Below, piece by piece: positions 36,090 through 45,969 of a stretch of DNA of 64,000 bases (the stretch's first letter is position 1; each line of letters begins with the position of its first letter). A program made the position numbers and the translations under genes. Origin of the DNA: Lepeophtheirus salmonis (lineage: Eukaryota; Arthropoda; Copepoda; Siphonostomatoida; Caligidae); contig NC_052135.2 in NCBI RefSeq assembly GCF_016086655.4, positions 13,854,363 through 13,918,362 of the forward strand. Direction: 5' to 3'. The notes beneath the pieces are model-generated. The model was not told the origin of the DNA. It made no database searches and was given only the letters and a program-made list of their open reading frames with translations.

Positions 36090-36956
36090 CGAGGTGTATT
36101 CAAAAAGTAAGTTGACTTTTCAAATTTCGCGGGTAACGTATATTTGGTATACTCGATTTTTTTATTTTTTTATGTTAGTTCACTTGCCTCAAACATGTAT
36201 TTATTGTTTCACCTATATTTGGCGATTTTTTGCTATTGAAAAACATGGGCAAAAGAATTTTCATCAAACTTTTAGTAAAAATAAAATAAAGTGCTCCAAA
36301 ACACTTGAAATGTTGACAGTCGCCTGCAGTAAAACTGTTCTGAGTAAAAAATATGCTTACAAGTGGTACAAACTCTTCCAAGATGGCCGGGAAGATACCA
36401 ATGACTGGCTTTACTCTGGACGCCGAAGCACGTCAACATAAGATAACAACGTTGAAGAGGTGAAGAAAATGCTTTTTAAAACCATCGAATCACTATGAAA
36501 GAAGTTGCTGAAGATATTGACATATTGCTTGGCTCGTGTCATAATTTTTTTTAGCGGTTTGTACATGAAAAGAGTGTCAGCGAATTTTGTTAGGAAACTG
36601 CTTAATTTTGACCAAAAGAATCATCGCACGAGTATCGCTCTTGAACTGTTGACGGACGTCAATGATCATCGGGATTTGATGTAAAGTATCAGGTGACTTT
36701 TTCTTCTTCCTAAAACTGAAAGGATCTATGAAAGGACGGAGATTTAAAACGATCGAGAAGATAAAGACTGCATCGCTAGAAGAGCTCAAGTCTATACCAA
36801 AAAGTACTAATGAGAAGTACTTCGAGGATTGGAAAAAGTGTTGGCACAAGCGTATTCTATCTGAGGGGATTTGAAGGCCACAACATAAATATTTATGAAT
36901 AAATAAATATTTTTTACTATAAATACAAAGTTACGTTACTTTTTTAATACACTTTG
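36090..36956 (+). mobile_element. mariner element, internally deleted, TIRs present
   Basis: A TA dinucleotide precedes CGAGGTGTATTCAAAAAGTA at the left; the right end TACTTTTTTAATACACTTTG is its inverted partner (about 21 of 27 positions match), again followed by TA. At 867 bp it is shorter than the usual 1.3 kb for mariners. It encloses a broken transposase (36240-36880). The TIRs look recognisable enough to have been cut by an enzyme supplied in trans, but the element itself makes no complete transposase. Confidence 0.88.
36240..36880 (+). pseudogene. mariner transposase, central part deleted
   Basis: N-terminal frame: KCSKTLEMLTVACSKTVLSK then KWYKLFQDGREDTND, the first helix-turn-helix and the WYKxFxxGREDxxD motif of mariner transposases. 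Then come stops, then KLLNFDQKNHRTSIALELLT with DVNDHRDL just before the first catalytic region. The sequence jumps at about 36690 from there to DFFFFLKLKGSMKGRRF, TIEKIKTASLEELKSIPKS and YFEDWKKCWHKRILSEG, the C-terminus after the third Asp. So the segment holding the first two catalytic aspartates and the PSD is deleted. Relatives have about 345 residues. No antisense ORF here is real. Confidence 0.88.
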
Positions 36957-36959
36957 TAT

Positions 36960-38335
36960 ATGTACATTCGACTTTTGGTTATATTCAAATTGACGAAAAA
37001 GTTAGGGATTATTTTTTTCTTAGAATTGGATTGTCCCTTTAAAATATTTATGAGCAATGAAAAATCTATTAAGAGACTATTAATAGTCTTTAATTGATTC
37101 TCTTTTATCGTAATAAACAACTTCAAAAAAAAAAAAATTAGTAGTAATCAATTTGTTTTTGTTGATAATAACTTATCATTTGATAATCAGATATTTATTA
37201 ATTCGCTTATGGATATGTATTACTCATTTGTCATATGTACGACTATATTTTTTAAAGTCTCTGTCACCGTGATAATTGTATTTATCTTCAGTAAATTTAT
37301 GAGATTCTGCAAAATCAACACATATTTTCTGAACGATTTCATTCATAAAAAACAAAATACAGGATGCAAAATGAAATAAAATATCATGACAAGGCATGAC
37401 TATCTTTGAGGATTTTGAAGATTCTTTATGCCTTAGTCATTTTTATGGATGTTAGAATGAACAATTAAATTTGAAGGGCTCAGTAATACGAAAAGGATTT
37501 GTTTTTAAAGTATACTTTGATTGCAATATTTTCTATGTCAACATTAAACGTTCTTATTTACACTTTTTACCCTTCATAAAAAACAATATATATTAATTTT
37601 TATATCATAGAATTTAGTGATGAGATTCGATCTGTTACCGATTTTTTTCCGGTTCTGTATTAAGTAATTTTTCTAAGCCGATTAAAATCTTGAATATATT
37701 TTCATTGATATGTTTTAGAAGGACAGTTATATTTAGAATAGCTTAATTAACAACATATGTTATTTTATAATTGTTCATGATTAGTTGATTAAATAATTAG
37801 TTATTGGCGATTCTGAAAAGATCTTAAACACGTTAGGTTTAGGAATACATCCTGTTCCAATATTCCGATTTGGACAAATTGCAATCATTTAAAATTATTT
37901 TATGACATCATATCTGATAATAAAAATCTCAAGCATCAATATTTGTTGACTAATTTACATTCAAATAATTCTTGCAAAATTTCAAATCATGAAAATAAAA
38001 TAAAAAATCTTTTTTTTTTTTATGTACATTAAAGTTGAAGCAATTAACTAATTTTATTAAATCGCATCCATAAAATTCAGGAACTAAATGGTCAAGTGTT
38101 TATTTTTTATAAAATATTATGTGAAACCATTTTTTTACAATATATTTTTTCCACCCCAACGCACGTATCTCACTCCCTCACATGGTAGCAAGTGACTGTA
38201 TTTTGAAGAAAGCTTTAGAATGAAATAACCTACTACTTATACGGCCTGATTAGTACACGTTAAAAAAAAGAAGTTATAACCCCTGTCATAATGCTTATTT
38301 ATACAAAATTGATTCAACTTTAAGGAGGAAAATAT
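36960..38335. other. Unassigned AT-rich sequence
   Basis: 37615-37680 (TGAGATTCGATCTGTTACCG onward, with TTCCGGTTCTGTATTAAGTA) weakly resembles the family C left arm at 52083. Otherwise nothing is seen. Confidence 0.4.
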
Positions 38336-38372
38336 ATATTATATAACGTCATTATACCGATGGTTAAATTTA
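38336..38372 (+). repeat. Short repeat interrupted by family A
   Basis: TATAACGTCATTATACCGAT is repeated as TATGACGTCATTATACCGAT at 39105-39137, with related bases on both sides. The copy here is cut by the A element that starts at 38373; the copy at 39.1 kb is not. Confidence 0.6.
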
Positions 38373-38820
38373 CAGGGCTATCCGCGGGATTATATTTTGA
38401 TGGGGGCTTGGTTTTTGGATTTTTTTACAAAACATCCAAAAGTTAAAACTTTTTAAAAAAATATATTCAAAATCCATAGCTATTCGCAAATTTTTCAAAA
38501 ATTACATTTCTAATATTAAATTTTTTTTGGAATAAATTTCAATAAACTATATTTCGAATGTAAAATTTATCTGGTAAAAATTTCAAAAATCTTTAGCTTT
38601 TCACAAAAAATTTAAAAATAAATTTCAATTATTAAATATTTTCGAAAAAAATTTCAAAAGTTCTGAGCTATTCAAAAAATTAAAAAATATTATGAAATTT
38701 AAAAAAAAAATTCCTCTGTTGCATAATTGCCCTAATGAGGAAAAGATGATAGTATCTTTAAATTCTTAATTTGAAGAGGGCTACAGCCCCCCCCCCATCC
38801 TCCCCTTTCGGACGTCCCTG
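38373..38820 (+). mobile_element. Family A element, complete
   Basis: Left terminus CAGGGCTATCCGCGGGATTA, right terminus CTTTCGGACGTCCCTG; ATTTA is present directly outside both ends, a 5-bp target duplication. The 448-bp interior has the G-rich GGGGGCTTGGTTTTTGGATT side, several CATAGCTATTCGCAAA-type units and the TTGAAGAGGGCTACAGCCCC side. It carries no ORF. Confidence 0.85.
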
Positions 38821-38904
38821 ATTTACGACATCAACAATTTATCTAAAATTAGTAGTCGATACCAAGTACACGCATTGTTTTAATTAAGGAGCGAACGAAG
38901 AAGT

Positions 38905-38983
38905 CTAATGAAATGTCATGAGCATTATTATTTTTCTCCTCCAAAACATTCTCCAAATTGTCAGGGTTACCATGTTGATTTTC

Positions 38984-39019
<36 letters not shown>

Positions 39020-39052
39020 CATACCCACTCTACACTGGATTTCAACCTTTTT
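38905..39052 (+). repeat. Family D fragment with 32-base T run
   Basis: TCTAATGAAATGTCATGAGC, ATTGTCAGGGTTACCATGTT and CCCACTCTACACTGGATTT match the distal half of copy 47000-47305. An uninterrupted 32-base T run (38986-39017) has expanded inside it at a spot that has only a few T in the other copies. A second 28-base T run lies at 39195-39222. Confidence 0.65.
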
Positions 39053-39864
39053 TTATACCTAATTGATGCAGCTTTAGTTGACCATTAAAGGAAGGGGAAA
39101 ACTTTATATGACGTCATTATACCGATGTATAATTTACCTCCGCAAAAATTCATCTAAAAAATGGTCGAAAGCAAACTTTATATGAGATCGACTATTTTTT
39201 TTTTTTTTTTTTTTTTTTTTTTGTGGACTGATTTTGACAGAATTATTATGTGAGACTGATACAAACCGAAATATCTTAGAGAATCGTATTAGTTCGATAA
39301 ACAAAAAATAAAAAAATAACGGTATCAGACCGGGTTTTTCAGAGAGACCCCCAACACTATTAGTTATGTTATACCCTAAGATCTTATTGACTATGTATGA
39401 CTGTATCCATTTTACTCGTAGAATAATAGAAATTTAATTATTTTAAGATTTATTTATAAATATATTTTTGTCTAATAATAGGATTAAAAGTTTGCAAAAG
39501 TATTGAATTCAACGAAAACTTTTGTTTAATATATACAATTAATTACAGTTTTCTATTCGAAAAGTGCAAGTCTAGGCTATAGGCTATTTCTCAAAGAAAA
39601 AATATGCATACATATATTAGTGATGGGACGATTATTCGGAATTAGAATTGGAGAATCGGGTATTTAACGTTTTTCTGGAATCGAGGTCGGCATCAAGAAA
39701 AAAATGTTTAACTTGCGATTTCGATTCTTATTTTTTACTGGTTTATAACTATTTAATACTTTTATAAATTATTAACAAAAATAGTTCCCCCCTAATGAAT
39801 GATTTCCTTCTTTTTTATAGAAAATGTTATATTTCAACTAAATTTAATTTTCTTTGAGTAACTA

Positions 39865-40768
39865 ACTGGTGGCCCATCTAGCAGTTGCATTTTGAACTAC
39901 CACTTTTTTGACGTCTGACAGCTGTAGTAACATTCTCATTGTGTCTAATATTCTGTAAAAGGTCTCCGGTTTACGAAATGGTTAAGTTTGCGCCCTAAAA
40001 AAATTGAAAATACTGAAAACTTACTTCCAAAATGGAGAGTCTTCAAACAAAACTGCAAGAAGATTACGTTGGTGGAAACAAAGCGCCTTCCAGGCAGTTT
40101 GTGGATAAATTTGTGAAGCGTGTGCGCGAAGCTGGTTCGTTAATGGATAAAACTATGCGTTCCCATGTTCGTCCGGTGCGCTCAATCGAAAACAGATTGC
40201 CGAAAGCGAAAAAACGAGAAAACGAGCAAGGAGCTGCCGTTACGGTCAATGGTGAGCGCTATCAGGCCATGTTGGAAGATTTTTTGTTTCCCCAGATGGA
40301 AAAGGAAGGCATCGACGACATTTGGTTCCAACAAGATGGCGCTACGTGCCACACAGCCAACGTTACAGTGGATCTTTTGTGCACTGTCTTCGACAATCGC
40401 ATCATAAGCCGAAACGGCAACGTCAACTGGCCACCTCGTAGCTGCAATTTGACTCTGTTGGACTATTTCTTGTGGGAAACCGTGAAGGATAAATGTTACG
40501 CGAACCATCCAGAGACGATTGACGATTTGAACCACTAAATTGGAGTCACCATTGCAGTTATTGAAGCTCACACAACCGAAAATGTATTGAAAAAAGGGGT
40601 CGACAGAATGGGCTACTGTAAGGCCAGCAACGGCGGCCATATGAACACAGTGGTGTTCCATTATTAACTTGAATGTTGCGGCTTTCAAATAAAAAAAATT
40701 TATTGAAAAATATCCATCTGTCTTTTTTTTATAGCGATATCAAAAAAAAAGTTTCGTGGGCCACACTT
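39865..40768 (+). mobile_element. mariner-type element, internally deleted, recent
   Basis: TA precedes ACTGGTGGCCCAT at the left, and TGGGCCACACTT precedes TA at the right; read inward the ends match at 9 of 13 positions, including GTGGCCCA. The 904-bp body carries a single long transposase-derived frame at normal GC, very different from its AT-rich host. It is inserted in a family B copy. The good state of the ORF makes it one of the youngest insertions in the window. Confidence 0.75.
40032..40667 (+). pseudogene. mariner-like transposase, deletion derivative
   Basis: An open frame of 168 codons (40032-40538) continues past one TAA for 42 more codons to 40667. The N-terminal part (residues 1-62: EDYVGGNKAPSRQFVDKFVK, VREAGSLMDKTMRSHVRPVR) is the DNA-binding region seen in insect mariner-like elements. 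It is joined in frame at about residue 72 to VTVNGERYQAMLEDFLFPQM, then DDIWFQQDGATCHTANVTVD (second catalytic Asp) and ISRNGNVNWPPRSCNLTLLD with YFLWETVKDKCYANHPETID. About half the protein, including the first catalytic Asp, is missing. Near the third residue the family has PRSCDLTPLDYFLW; here CNLTLLDYFLW keeps LDYF. After the stop, the tail GVDRMGYCKASNGGHMNTVV is intact. The minus-strand ORFs here are shadows. Confidence 0.9.
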
Positions 40769-41289
40769 TATAATTTTTTTAATTTTCTCCAAAAAATTTA
40801 ATTTTTGAAATTTTTTTCCAAGAAATTAATTCTATTGAGAACGGAGATTTTAAAAAATTTGTTTAGTTGAACAGCTTTAGACTTTGAAAATAAACTTTAA
40901 TATTTTGTCAATAGTTGTGAATTGTTTAATTTTTTGAGAATAACCATGTTTTTTTGAAATATTTGTCCAAAAAAATAAATTTTTGTCAATAGTTGAAGGT
41001 ATTTGAAAAAAATTTAAACATCAAATTGTATATTTTAAATTTTATGAAAAAATTTTAATATCAAATTGTATATTTTTCAAAAACTTTTAATTTTTCAAAA
41101 AAAAAATCGTAAAATCCGGTCCCCCCTCCCCCCAAAAAAAAAAGTATTTATATAATCCTGTGGACGGCCCTGAAAATTGTATTTTTTAACTATTATTTAG
41201 AATATTAAAGAAAAGGAATCGGTAATTTTCACTGCAATTGCATCGGAATCGGCATCAGGATTTTTTTAGAATCGTCCCATCACTAACAT

Positions 41290-42285
41290 ACATGACCGAC
41301 AGACATACGTTTGTAAATACCTATAAAAACAAGCCTTTATCGGACCTCATGGGATGTAAGTATAATTTGACTTATTAATTTAATGCAGCTATAAAAAGAT
41401 TTGGAGATAATCCGTAGAGATTCTCATTCTTATTTCTTTAGATTTTTTTATATCAACCAATATATGTATGTAAGGTCATTCTCATCTGAAGGGATTTGTG
41501 CCTTTTTGACCATTTTTGTGTGGCATTGAGCATTTTTGTTTGAAGTAAAAAATACTATTCATTTTTTGCTCCAAAATTGCATATTTTTAGGCCTCTTGCA
41601 CCATCCCCAAAATATAGTTTCATTTACAAAACGAGTGCAATGTTTCCATTTTCATATTTTTTAATATATACATAAGTATGAGCGTCGTAGATTCATGCTT
41701 ATTGAGTCATCTTGCTACCATAAATATTTTCTGGGGTGTGATTATAATTTTTATTTGAGAGGTTCATTAGTTCCGATTTTTGTATGGAGATAATAATTAT
41801 TTCAAAAGATTATTAGAATAACTTTTTAGTTTGTTTTATTATAAAATTTAACACCTTTTCACCAAACTTTTAAAATTTGACATTTTTTATAAAATGTTTT
41901 GCAAAAAGATTTCTATGGTCTTTTTTTTTATAACTGCCATATTTCATTATTTCTTTTAGGATTTTGCAAAGAATTTTCAAATCATTACAAAAAAAATTCG
42001 GGGATATGTTGTTCACTTTTAAACTTTTAGACAACATAGTATAAATTTTGACAAATTTACACAAAATATTTGAAGTTCGACATTTTTTTTTATTTTTTGC
42101 TAGAGGGGGATTAACCCAATTTCCCATAAATAACGGGTCTGAATGTATTTCTAGTTTGCTCATGTCCTTTTAGTTTGAAAATATAAAAAAATATTTAAAA
42201 ATTGTTTTTAAGCAATATGTTAATGTTTCTATATCTCAATGTACGATTACAATTTTACAGGATACTATATAAAACTGATATATTT
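41290..42285. other. Unassigned AT-rich sequence
   Basis: No gene. A 97-codon minus frame at 41870-42163 is low-complexity A/T and unconvincing. Confidence 0.5.
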
Positions 42286-42289
42286 GCTA

Positions 42290-43497
42290 GTGTAGGGTCT
42301 GAAATCCTAGACCGTTATGATTTTTAGTGGATCGAACTCAGTTGGCCCTTTAAAGGAGTTCGGACTGAACCATTTTTAAGGATAAATTATCTCTAGTTTG
42401 GTCCCAAAAAAATTCGGTTTAGACCGATTCTTTAGATGAACAGTTGATGACGTCATGTGTGTTTCAAAATTGTAAACATCTACCTACAATAACATCATAT
42501 GAAGTTAAATGTGATAAATTGTTCATATTTGTACACCACTTAAATCATAATAGGAGAGACAATTGGTTATACATTCTATAACAAATTAGCTCACTTTTTG
42601 AATATGATTAAATTTTGAATAAGGTCTGGACCAAAATATTGGTACAAATTGGTTTTGGATAGAGTCACAACATTTTTTGTCATTTTATCTTATGTCATAT
42701 GCAACTGTTTCTTCCTTTTGCAGAGTTTAACTTGTTAATTCAGGTAAAAGAGTACATTCATGGAAACTGCTTAGTTAGTAATGGAATAATATTCAATAAA
42801 AAAAAGTATCACTACGACCATTAACTTGGACAAATATTGATCAAGTGGTCTTTGTTTCGCTACTTTGTTCTAAAGTTTTAGGAAAGATAAAAGTGAGCAT
42901 AGAATTTCCATATTCATAGACGCAGAACCGATTTTAGAGGACACTTCGAGCACTTTTCCCGTGTCTGCATTGAATATATTTTTATTATCAACACTTGTAG
43001 TTATCTAATAACTCTTTGCAACTATAGTATTAATACTCAATAATTGTTGGGAATTGTTCACAGCCTAACAATAGCTAGTTTAATTTCAAACAATCAAGGT
43101 TCAGACCACACATAAAGGAAGTGGAACAAGAAAATTAGATAGTTGACAACATTATACATCGTAAATTTATGTGTGGCAACGCCGGTTTGCCACAAGGTAT
43201 CTTAGCATAAAAAAACTATAAACGACTACCATATGATTGTGTCGAAATTTTACTTTTATTTTTGTGAGAGAAGATTTCGAGTAGACAAAAAAACCTAATC
43301 GTTTTTATACATGGAGTAATTTGTAGCAGTGTAAAAAAATCGACCTATAAGATAAGACCAAAAAAATTAATCCACGATTTGAACAATCTACGGTCTGAAA
43401 TCGCGCTCTGGACCAAAATATTGGTACAAATATAGCCAATCAAAAATCAGTTAAGATCCAATCGAAAAAAAAATCGTCTTGGAGTGAGTCTTAACAC
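42290..43497 (+). mobile_element. Family C element
   Basis: TA, then GTGTAGGGTCTGAAATCCTA at the left; GAGTCTTAACAC, then TA at the right. The left arm has GACCGTTATGATTTTTAGTG and ACAGTTGATGACGTCATGTG. The phrase GGACCAAAATATTGGTACAA occurs twice (about 42628 and 43411), the first followed by AGAGTCACAACA, so this may be two partial C copies fused rather than one element. No ORF is present. Confidence 0.6.
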
Positions 43498-43499
43498 TA

Positions 43500-44225
43500 A
43501 TACTTATACTCCTAGATACATTTGAATGTATACTTTATTTAAGCATTCATTAAACAAAATAGAATATAATGAATCATTGTATATATTGAATGAATTCAAA
43601 GGAGAATGTTCGTTAAAAAGTATGTGTTTGTTTAATTCATAAAGATGGATAGGACAGTTCTATCAACTCCATATGAAATTACAATCTTTTTATCTTTAAA
43701 ATATCAAGAGTATGTAGTCTTTTTTGTTTGTTTATTCCTTGGCAAAAATCCATAATTTTAAATAACTTTTCTTTTTTTTTTCAATTTGTTCATCCCTGCA
43801 CAATATATGTTGTATATAAATAATGAATAATTCTATTAAAAATTCATTTTAAGTAAACGATTTATAAATTGGGACATGTTGAAATTTTTTTGAAAAATAG
43901 ATACATGACAAAATAACTTGCAAGGGTCATTACTCACAAACCTTACGTGCAACTTTTTACAAAAAAAAAAAAAATACAAAAAATAAAGTTTATAATTAGA
44001 CGTAATTTATATGCGATGAGTTATGCGGTTTTTCTTCACTCAGGTCACATCATGTTTGTTGACTGAAAGAGTTATTGTAACTGCTATACTATGAGTATTA
44101 ATTGCATTAAATATATACTATGGCACACAAATATTTGTATTTGTTCATTTCTACATATTTTTATTTGGTGCAACTTTTATCGCAAAGTATTGAAGTAAAA
44201 GTTGGTAATTCAACTATTTCCATAC
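43500..44225. other. Unassigned AT-rich sequence
   Basis: No gene, repeat terminus or RNA signature seen. Confidence 0.5.
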
Positions 44226-44231
44226 TTTTTA

Positions 44232-44775
44232 TTAAATATGTCCTCCTCTGTTCTTAATGATGGCTTCAATACGGGGCCAAGAGAAGCACAGCTGCCCTTT
44301 ATGAAGTTCGAGGACAAGTGGTTCCCTGAAGGCCATGATCACGGAGGAGTGGAACAACTCCTCCGTGATCATGGCCTTCAGGCCATCGACATGTGGGTGA
44401 GAAACCTTGTTCGCCTTGTCCTCCAAGATGCAACAAACAGCGAAGTACATGAGTTCACGTCGGGTGAGGATGAAAGGTGGAAATCTGCCCACCAGAAGGC
44501 CACAATGTTCTCCCTGCATAAATTCTTCACCTTCTAGAACGTCTGTGCCGGAGTGTCTTCTTGGGTAAACACATATTTTTCTCTAGGGAACATGCTCTTC
44601 AACCATGGCAAGACATGGTACCCTGTAGTAGACGTCCATGTTGACTTTCTTGTTGGCCTTGAAGAAGACAAAAACAAAAGAAACATCAAATTGTAGCTTT
44701 TAGTCAGCTCTTTCGAATGGCACAAAATTATCAGAATTTTAGAACTGAGGATTCCAATTTTTGAGTCCTAAACCG
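44232..44775 (-). pseudogene. Tc1-like transposase deletion derivative (copy 1)
   Basis: Minus strand, from about 44770: a non-coding lead (GTGCCATTCGAAAGAGCTGA), then an abrupt join to YHVLPWLKSMFPREKYVFTQ and EDTPAQTF (second catalytic region), DFHLSSSPDVNS (third region, frame broken), VSHPHVDGLKAMITEE and finally PRIEAIIKNRGGHI, the usual C-terminus. The second catalytic position reads TQEDTPAQ instead of TQDGTPAH, so Asp is changed to Glu. Everything before YHVLPW is deleted, including the helix-turn-helix. A perfect inverted duplication (44325-44382) replaces part of the C-terminal coding. The lead matches that of the copy at 55.5 kb, so the two share an origin. The 111-codon plus ORF is antisense. 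Confidence 0.8.
44325..44382. repeat. Perfect 26-bp inverted repeat, 6-base loop
   Basis: CCTGAAGGCCATGATCACGG plus AGGAGT (44325-44350) is followed by GGAACA and its exact reverse complement (44357-44382). It lies inside the transposase relic, where normal coding would need only one arm, so one arm is an inverted duplication, as template switching produces. The DNA can form a strong hairpin. Confidence 0.95.
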
Positions 44776-45360
44776 GGATAGGATTCATAATTCATATAAA
44801 GAAATAAATGATTCAAAACCATTCAATTTTTCATCTTCAGAATACCTAAAAAAATAACTCTGGAAAATCAGGCATTGGCTTGTTCTCGGAAGAGTTTCGC
44901 TTAATGCAATTCCTGTTCCTTCGATTATCATTTCCTAAGGCACTTCAATTTGAAAGGTTCAAAGATTATAAGACTCACTATTCCAAAATAGGAGACACAA
45001 CAATTTGTTCATATGTCATATATTACGTTAAAAATTTAAATGGATATAAAACCTTTTGAGAATCATGTACAGTGTATACTAGGATTAACATCAAATATCA
45101 AATAAAATTAGCATGGGGTTACAATTGATGACCTAAAGCTCACATAAATGACTTTATGTTTGTCCCACCCTTTTAATAAGCCGTCCACACCTTCGACAGT
45201 TTCACTTGTCGCAATGAAACAACTAGCGAAGGAAATTATTTTTATTAAAATATTTCAATTTTACATAAAATTAAACATAAAGAATCGTTAAAATTTATCT
45301 TTACAGATCAGTTCTACGAATTCTTTCTTCCCTTCTACTGTATACTGAACAGACTAAACA
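44776..45360. other. Unassigned AT-rich sequence
   Basis: Nothing recognised. Confidence 0.45.
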
Positions 45361-45365
45361 AATTT

Positions 45366-45965
45366 CAGAGCACCCGCAGTATTATATAAATTTTTCTAAA
45401 AAAATCCAAAATTTGAATTTTTTTTGGAAAAAAAGCAAAAAATTCCAAAATCCACAGCTATTCATACAGAATTAATTTTGTATAGAAAAGGCTTAAAATA
45501 TTATAATTTTAGAAAAAAATTTCAAAAAACTATTGTCAAAAATTAAATTTTGTGGAAAAAAGTTTCAAAACCCCACAGCTATTTACAAAAATTTGAAAAA
45601 TTAAATTATTTGGTAAAATAAATTGAAAAATTTAATTTAATTGCAAATACTAAGTATTTGAAAAAAAAAAATCTAAAATTACATTTTCTTAGTAAAAAAT
45701 TTCAAAAATCCTTAGCTTTTATTTAAAATTTAATTTTTTGAAAAAAATTCATAAATTAAATTATAAATATTGAATTTTTTGGAAAAAATATCATGAATTG
45801 ATTTAAATTATTTTTAAACTAAATTTTTCAAGAAAGAAATTTTAAAAATTAAATTTTTTAAGAAATAAATTTTAAAAATTAAATTTTTGGGGAAAAATTG
45901 AAGAATTATTTTTGTTGGAAATTTGGATAGCAGCCTCTACAGCCCACCCCTTGCGGGCGCCCCTG
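45366..45965 (+). mobile_element. Family A element, complete and long (600 bp)
   Basis: Left terminus CAGAGCACCCGCAGTATTAT; right terminus CCACCCCTTGCGGGCGCCCCTG preceded by GCAGCCTCTACAG. Flanks are AATTT on the left and AGTTT on the right, a 4/5 match for a target duplication. The interior holds about ten core units alternating in strength, among them CCACAGCTATTCATACAGAA. It is longer than the 386- and 448-bp copies, mainly by more core units. Confidence 0.8.
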
Positions 45966-45969
45966 AGTT

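Larger units (their letters stand above)
39620..41283 (-). mobile_element. Family B composite element with nested mariner
   Basis: TA then GTGATGGGACGATTATTCGG at the left; AATCGTCCCATCAC then TA at the right. Compared with 24694 and 51255 it is inverted: the embedded A terminus (TATAATCCTGTGGACGGCCCTGAAAATTG) is near the right end at 41150-41180. A mariner-type element of 904 bp (39865-40768) interrupts the B/A core. Without it the element would be about 760 bp, close to the 661 bp of the copy at 51255. Order of events: A into B, spread of B+A, then mariner into this copy. Confidence 0.85.

Noticed and set aside
40182..40688. 168-codon minus-strand ORF
   Set aside because: Antisense of the mariner-like transposase frame at 40032-40667, which carries the family motifs.
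44202..44537. 111-codon plus-strand ORF as a host gene
   Set aside because: It is the antisense of a minus-strand Tc1-like transposase relic; the minus strand gives the recognisable C-terminus PRIEAIIKNRGGHI.
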